A stretch of 64,000 bases of DNA, taken from Epiperipatus broadwayi. Taxonomy: Eukaryota; Onychophora; Udeonychophora; Euonychophora; Peripatidae. Of this stretch, positions 57,273 through 64,000 are shown piece by piece (positions within the stretch are counted from its first letter, which is position 1; each line of letters opens with the position of its first letter). Both the position numbers and the translations under genes were made by a program. The stretch spans positions 4,009,366 to 4,073,365 of the forward strand of contig JAQFVV010000032.1 in the NCBI GenBank assembly GCA_028023455.1. The letters run 5' to 3'. Under the pieces are notes generated by a model. That model saw only the letters and a list, made by a program, of their open reading frames with translations, made no database searches and had not been told where the DNA came from.

Positions 57273-57352
57273 TTATATAAGCATACTAAATATAATATAT
57301 ATATATATACCTATATATATATTATATTTAGTATGCTTATATAATTATATGT
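57241..57352. repeat. Palindrome 3 within the dispersed (TA)n repeat family
   Basis: ACATATAATTATATAAGCAT then ACTAAATATAATATATATAT is followed, after CC-containing TA sequence, by its reverse complement ending ATGCTTATATAATTATATGT. The flanks (GCAGTAAGTTAATATAT, GTGTATAATAAATC) match 62,255-62,340. Confidence 0.8.
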
Positions 57353-57354
57353 GT

Positions 57355-60300
57355 GTATAATAAATCTTTAAATGATGTAAAATATTTAAATATCCTTTTA
57401 AGTGAAAAGTGTTTGATACTTTTGCTTTTGGTTGAATTTTTTTTTAAAAAAATGCTTACCAAAGCTATATGATAAATGAACTTCACTTAATACTGTAATC
57501 TTCCTTTCCAGTTCTTCCAGAACACCTCTCTACCATACCCTACCTTCTTATTGTATCCCTACTCTACTAGCTCAATAATAACTCATCAAGCATAACAACG
57601 ATAATGTATAAGACTCTTTATGGGGTTTGAAACTTGCTAAATATTAAAACATAAAATAGGCTTTAGGGATAATTAAAAAAGAGTGGTTTTACCATTGAGA
57701 AGTATATAAAATACACTCCATGATAGCAATGTTATTGTGATATTTCTGCTATTATTATCCTATTATAATCTATAGTAAAAACCCCACAACAAACAATGAC
57801 TACATAATATTTTATTTAAAAAATTATTTTAACTACTCTTCTATCTTTAAGAATCCTAAAAATAAAACATTAACCAAATTACATTAACTTAAAATAATTG
57901 ATGCTATCCTATGACTATCTCAGGGATCATAAGTATTCTATTCTAAAATCCAATATAACAATTAGATTGGTAATTAAATAATTTAATCACATGAAGGAAT
58001 TTACTGGGATCCAATCATTTAATAAAAAACATAATTACTATTACAAATCTTGATTAACTTCTTATTGGAAACTTAATCTAACTAAAATAATAAGACCTGG
58101 AAATTAACACTCATTATCTATTCATTACCTTCCCTTAAATAATTTAATCTACTTTTTCTAACATTTATTCTCATAATTATGTTAATGACAATTACTCTAG
58201 AATACTTACTTTCTTATAATCAAAGCTTTATTACACCATTATTATCTACCAAGTCTAATTCAAGAAAATACATCTCTTAATTAGTTAGCATTCACCCATA
58301 ATTAACTCCTTCAGAATTACAAACCTTAAAATATATTTGGTTAGTAACTTGTATTCTGAAATTATATAATACTTTTAAATTATGATATAACATATATTTC
58401 AACTTGAATTACAAAATTAGAATGTGATTCTCAAACACATTGCTAATTTCTATTATATGTTCTCCGTTTGCAATATTTATTAGTATTTTTCATATGGCTC
58501 TTCAAAATTCTTTAGCACCTAATAAAAACATGAAGTACCATAAGCTTTCTTTATTATAGTTGTCATTTAAAGCAATTGATAGTTAATGTATTAATTATAA
58601 ACTCTAAGCATAACTTCTCAAATGAGGCATGTAGTCCTAATTTAGTATGTATAATTTTATGGGGATAATGTGCTTTATTGATATGACGTTGTAATGAGTG
58701 ACAGACACAATGAAATTAATACTACAAAGTTTCAATAAAAATGATCGTTTATTTACAATAATACTAATAAACAGCAAACACATATGAACATTAGGTTAAG
58801 TACTTCATTAACAATAAAAAAAAAAAAAAAGCATGAAAACTGTTTATACATTGATAATAAATTATTTACATTCTTTATAAATAAACTTTGTGATTATTAT
58901 ATACAATTAACCCTTCTTTTAGTTTGTCTTTTAATTCTTTTGAAATTATAAATTTATTATTTTATTATGTATGCTTTTCTACTAATCTCATATATTTTCA
59001 TCATTCATGAGTTATCTTGGGTTTTCACAATCATTTTCCATATTACCTGATAGTTTGTAACTCCCAATATATTGATAATCTTGTAATAGTTAAATTATAT
59101 TTAAAATTTGGTTTAAAATATTACACTTCCATCTTATTAACAAAGTTATTACTGATGTGATAAATATAAAAAAATTAAAGACAATTTTTAAAATGAATGA
59201 TAAAGTTAGGATTTTTTTCATATAATGCAATTCATTTATGCATTCATTCTCTCTCTTACTCATGTTTCTGTTAATCTTAGATATCAGTTATTCTTATTCA
59301 TATGATCATTTATTCAAGTTTTATTCAACTATATAGAACATTTGTTCTGTACATGGCTTTATTACCTACAGACTGATCTGTCTAGATGTAGGGGAAAAAA
59401 ACTATAGAATCCTTTAAAATATTTAGTCTACCTTCGATGCATACTATATTATTATTTACTATGAAACTTTATAAAGATGAGCAACTGATTTATTAAATAC
59501 TATCCTAATAGAGAGGTGGAGATTTCTTTTATTTATGAGGGGTCATATTTTGGTAGGTAATCATTTCCCAAATGAACTTACCCCAATTTTATCCTGGTTT
59601 CTTCAATGAGCACTTACACTATGTATCATGCTCATTTCTGTGCCAAAAATTCTCCCATCTCATTCTAATAACTATCTGGGTATCATAAAGATTACACCCA
59701 CTTAACTATTCATCAGTTCATCAAGATGATATTTTATAAATCCTACCCTGGAATTTTAACTCACTTTCTTTACAGCGTATTTAGCATCTAAAATTTTACC
59801 AATTCTATACCAATAATATAATATATTATTCCCCATGAAATACTTTCCTATCTATATTTGCAATCATGTCACAAAACAAATAATTTATTTTTATTATTAT
59901 TATCAATAAGATATTTTTTTTCTCTAACAAATGAGATCATGATATTGTCTTACATTAAAATTCACTCTTTCTTGCTCTGATAAATATTATATTTTATAAC
60001 TGTTTATTATTCTTTTCTGGGAATCCTATCAGATTTTATTCATGATCACTAGTTCATTTTCCTTTTGTTAAATATGTTTTAACAATAATAAATTTGCAAT
60101 ACCTCTTAACGTATTTTATCACATTTAATTTTTTAAAATATATAATGGCTCAAAATATCCAGTTTTAACTATATTCCACTCACACACACTTTTATATTAC
60201 AACTCACATATATTCTCTTTTTATATCTTTAAGCATTTTTTTCTAACAAAAATAAATTATAAAAGGTTAATACTTTTTAGTCTTATATACTAAATTACAT

Positions 60301-62250
60301 ACAAAAATTCTTTCAATTATTAATAACTAGAATCCCTTGCATTTATATTTCACATCAAATAAAAATATTAATAATAAATTTAACATTAAAACCCTTTTCT
60401 CTCTGTTTTTTTTTAAAAAAACCCATTTCAAACTTTGATTTTCATATTACCATGATCACCCTGTAAATATTCTCTATTCTTCATGAGTTTGGGTGCTTCT
60501 TCTATCTTCTATCTTCTAAAATACATGTATATTTAAATAACACATTAAACAAACAAGCACACACAAACTGGACAAAAATTTTTATTGGATGCATCCTTCC
60601 TTTCAAGTTTTAAAGTTATATGTGCATTTTTTTTCCTACATTGCATAACTTTTAAATATACTTTAACTAATTCATCAATAGGTTTCTTCATATATTTCAT
60701 CCCCTTTCCTGTGATTTATTATTCCTCTAATATTAAATACATCTCAATAAACTAATTTAACTTTATGCATTATAATATGTTATCTCCATGGTTGTCATTT
60801 ACTATTAAAAAGTTGAACAAACTTTTGGATTATCATTCCAATTTTATTGTTGCTTTCATATCATATGATAATAAAAGTTCACTTTCTCATTGAATATAAG
60901 AAATCTTACGTCAATTTTTTTTTTCATTCTTAATTATAAGCATAACACTTTCTTCTAAATTTTGTAAACTGTTTCTTAAATATCAATTATTCTATTCAAA
61001 TGAATATTAGTTCTCTTAAACTTATCACTCTCAATCAATTAATTATTATTTTTTCTTAACATTCAACCAAGTAATTTTATAAGCTTTTAAAATTTTCTTT
61101 CTAAGAAATTTTGATTGGTTTCTTCTTTTTAATTTATAATTAATAAAAACACCTAACTCAATATAGACAAATGAATGCTTTCTTATGTGATTGCAGTGCT
61201 GTTTTTTTTTTGAAGCACTATAGCTGTTTTCCTTTTTTATGGTATCCCAGGCAAGATTAAAACAGCAACTTTATCTTTTCAAACTTCTTGGTATTATTCT
61301 GCTATAGGTAGACAGTCAAGATTGGCACATTGGGTCACAATGAAGATTAATTTCTCACTCCATGGTGTTGGTAATTACTTTATATTTTATATCTTTAAAG
61401 AGCTTTTTTAAATACAATTTTACTGCCTAAGACATTAAAATAATTTAAATTTTATGATTTTTATAGAGAAAAATAAATTGAGACTGTTATTTACTTTTTT
61501 AATACTTCTTGAAACTTTTTACTTTTTAATCATCTGCATGATTTTTTTATATAAACTTTGGGATAATTGACATCAGAAAGCTATTTCCTTAAGTCTGATT
61601 GGTCAATCTCTCAAATCAACTTACACAATTTTTAACTTAAAGATTTTTTTTTGTTTCTATTTTAAAATAATTGAAATCAAAAAAATATATTTTATAAAAA
61701 AAATTAATTTAAATCATTACTTGAAAACCATAGTTCTGACTTCAATTATATCTTTAATATATGATCTTATTAATTGGATTTAAATACAAGGATATTATGA
61801 ATATGATAATTTTAAAATAAATTATCTTGTAATCAATAATTGTTCCTTCTTTCATTAACTACAGTTTAATGATCTTTAGCTTTTAAAGGAACATTGCACT
61901 AAAAATAAATTTAAATCAAACTGATAAGTAATTTCTGTTTATTTAAATGGAAAAATATTGTATTAAAAATTATATAGTAGATTATTTTATAAATGTTTAT
62001 AAATAATAACAGTTATCAAATCTCTACAGAATTCTCTTTTTAAAATTTATTAAATCATTTGTTACTGTTATGCCCAGGTTTAGGGCATTACTATTATCTT
62101 AAAGTATAAATTTAAAATTTTGGAACTATAATTTACATTGCATATGCCATTCTTATCATAGATGACTGATCTAAAGGTTACAATACATATGATTTTACTT
62201 TAAATTGATTTAAAACTTATGGTTTATATACATCATCAGATATGTCATCT
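57355..62250. other. AT-rich DNA, no gene recognised
   Basis: 57,355-57,490 continues the repeat shared with 62.3-62.47 kb (AAGTGAAAAGTGTTTGATAC). The rest is AT-rich with no open frame, RNA or repeat that I can support. Confidence 0.5.
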
Positions 62251-62254
62251 GCAA

Positions 62255-62475
62255 TAAGTTAATATGTATATTCTTTATGTATAAATTATATTTAATATGT
62301 ATACATAATTATCTTTGTGTATAATAAATTATCAAGTGACTTAAAATATGGATATATCCTTTCTGTTGAAAAGTGCTTGATATTTTTTTTCTTTTTATTT
62401 GAAAAGTTTTTTTTTTTAAAAAAAACAAAAAGCTTAGCAAAACTATATTGTAAAGTATTTTATTCTCACTTAAAT
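62255..62475 (+). repeat. Dispersed repeat copy matching 57.23-57.49 kb
   Basis: CTGCAATAAGTTAATATGTA, TTTAATATGTATACATAATT, GTGTATAATAAATTATCAAG, GAAAAGTGCTTGATATTTTT and AAAAAGCTTAGCAAAACTAT align in order with 57,228-57,470. It lacks palindrome 3, so the palindrome there is a secondary event. Confidence 0.7.
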
Positions 62476-62527
62476 CAAACTTTCAATTAAAAACAAAAAA
62501 TTGCATACATTTTTAAAAATATATTGA

Positions 62528-62945
62528 AGTTCTTAGAATAACTTTTAATTCAAATTTTTCTCTACCTAGTGACCCAGATCTAAGAAACTAGATCACCACC
62601 TAGTACTTTGGTAGTAATTTAGAAGAAATATGCCAAATTTCAACAAATTATATTGAATTTAGATCTATTAAACTTTGACTTTTAAAATGTTATAACTTTA
62701 CTCAAGCTTTCAATTGAAATAAAAAGACAACAACTTTATGCTGCTCTCTTGCTGAACTTACTTAAAATATACTAACATTTTAAGAACAACTTTTAAATTT
62801 GACATCAAAATATTCAAAATTTTCTTTGCCCAGTGGCCCAGATCTAAGAAAATAGATCACCTACCTAAATTATTGTAGTACCTATCAGTTTAATAGTAAT
62901 TTAGCAGAAATGTGCAACCCTTAAACAAATTATATTGAATTTACT
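62528..62945. repeat. Diverged tandem duplication, ~250-bp spacing
   Basis: GACCCAGATCTAAGAAACTA, the ATCACC..CCTA motif, TAGTAATTTAG.AGAAAT and CAAATTATATTGAATTTA recur at 62,570-62,655 and 62,830-62,945. Confidence 0.65.
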
Positions 62946-63089
62946 TGAATTTTAAACAAAATTATTTTAGGGTAATTAAAAGTGTTTACAAAACAAACTA
63001 ACAAACAGAGATTGTAGCTTAAATAAAAGCATTTAATGATAAGATCATAAAACCAATCAATACATTTTACATTTTTTTGAATTTAATAT

Positions 63090-63495
63090 TATAGAAATTA
63101 TTATTGTAAATCCTATCTTAGTTGGCTTGGACATGCAAAATGAATGAATAAAGCCAAAACTCTTAAAGGAGTGTTTTATAGTATACATAAATGTATTTTT
63201 TTCTATTGGAGAAATAGAGTCAATCTACATTATAAGTATATTTTTTCTAAAGACATTTCAAAAAGTGCAATATTGATTGATTTCATTTGGGAAGATATGT
63301 CAGAGAATAGAATACATTGATGAGCTGCAATTGGACATGGTGAAGCATTTCAGCAAACATGTTTTCTGTTGAGAAAATTAAAAAACACCAGCTTATCAAA
63401 TAAACAGAAGAATGGACTAATATGCTTTCTATGTGGACATATTTGTGGTTGACAGAATAGTTTGTGTAGTCATTGCAAAATTTATTTCTGGAATA
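63090..63495 (+). pseudogene. Fossil LINE C-terminal tail (second RTE-like type)
   Basis: Plus-strand reading at 63,112-63,190 gives YLSWLGHAK-stop-MNKAKTLKGVFYS, close to the RWLGHVxRMPxxRxPKxxLYG segment common to endonuclease-type LINE tails in invertebrates. Further on come KDISKSA...FIWEDM and ICFLCGHICG (about 63,420-63,450), matching the final C-x2-CGR.C zinc-knuckle. Stops and short deletions break it. It is not the family at 24.6-29.5 kb, whose tail reads SWAGHIARR. Confidence 0.5.
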
Positions 63496-63499
63496 TTTT

Positions 63500-64000
63500 C
63501 TCTCTCTCTTCTTTTTTCTTTATTTGGTGAGGAGGAAATTAGAATGGGCATACTCATTAAGAATGTCTGTGTATTCTTATTTTTATAAAACATTGTTTAA
63601 ATTGGAAATCATTTACTAATTTTTCAGTTTTATAATAACATTCTTGCTTAAAGAATAAATATGCTTTCAGTTGTTAAAAAACCTCAGAACCCCACAATAT
63701 ATAGTTATTAAACTAGTGCCAGAGTTCAAACATTAAAATGTTTTTGAATGCTAGGTTGACAGATTTATAGTAAAAAATAAAAATAAAAGTTGGTTGCTGG
63801 GTAGAAAGTACATTGGTTCTAAAAACTCCTGGTACAAATTTGTCACTGAGAAAGATCATAAGCCACAAACTAGTTGGGAAATGGATAAGATAGCATTGAA
63901 TATGTATTTAATAACAACTACCCTCTGTATCTATATATGGATGATAGAAGTAAAATAATTTGGCTCCTGTAAAGCATTGCTTAAGACGGGAGTTAAAAAG
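63500..64000. other. AT-rich DNA to the window end
   Basis: Nothing recognised. Confidence 0.5.

Overview
This is very AT-rich eukaryotic DNA, roughly three quarters A+T by eye. It has long (TA)n tracts, trinucleotide and tetranucleotide microsatellites, LINE and Penelope-like retroelement debris, tRNA-derived SINEs, foldback repeats and no dense gene content. The retroelement mix (an APE-endonuclease non-LTR element with a (GAT)n 3' tail, a Penelope-like GIY-YIG endonuclease, hammerhead-bearing repeats) points to an invertebrate animal. I cannot name the species. No complete host protein-coding gene is visible. The best host-gene signal is a candidate promoter and first exon at about 15.39-15.63 kb (+). 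A weaker splice-signal island lies near 4.0 kb.

Layout. 1-1.3 kb: fossil LINE (+). 9.1-9.7 kb: fossil LINE C-terminus (-). 10.3-12.6 kb: SINE, hammerhead relic and a large foldback element. 15.4-16.7 kb: candidate first exon, then an unexplained higher-GC island. 17.0-17.6 kb: long inverted repeat. 18.8-22.7 kb: several copies of the foldback family and a SINE. 24.58-29.54 kb: two near-identical LINEs on the minus strand, one nested inside the other, with a long target-site duplication. 34.98-36.19 kb: TIR-bounded element. 37.5-38.3 kb: a sequencing-adapter-like 13-mer inside an inverted repeat, then a Penelope-like endonuclease fragment. 39.7-40.3 kb: LINE-tail relic. 43.7-45.3 kb: foldback family with a 475-bp head-to-tail pair. 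46.0-48.2 kb: fossil LINE. 49.2-49.8 kb: directly repeated hammerhead unit. 55.04-56.64 kb: tandem array of a ~407-bp unit. 56.65-57.35 kb: three consecutive palindromes. 63.1-63.5 kb: relic LINE tail.

The main result is RNA-level. At least three unrelated repeat families fold into type-I hammerhead self-cleaving ribozymes when read by eye: the ~407-bp array (minus strand), the 424-bp-period pair at 49 kb (plus strand), and a dispersed foldback family with an intact copy at 45.14-45.21 kb. The Penelope-like fragment and a site at 11.05 kb carry degenerate versions. In all of them helix III is replaced by a short self-complementary palindrome whose sequence differs between families. This resembles the hammerheads known from Penelope-like elements and animal retrozymes (small non-coding, circular-RNA-forming retroelements). 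The Penelope-like and RTE-like elements nearby are plausible but unproven sources of the mobilising enzymes.

Two features look like assembly or read artefacts rather than biology: the adapter-like 13-mer at 37,552-37,564, and an almost purely T-specific run of small deletions in the third and fourth units of the 55-56.6 kb array.
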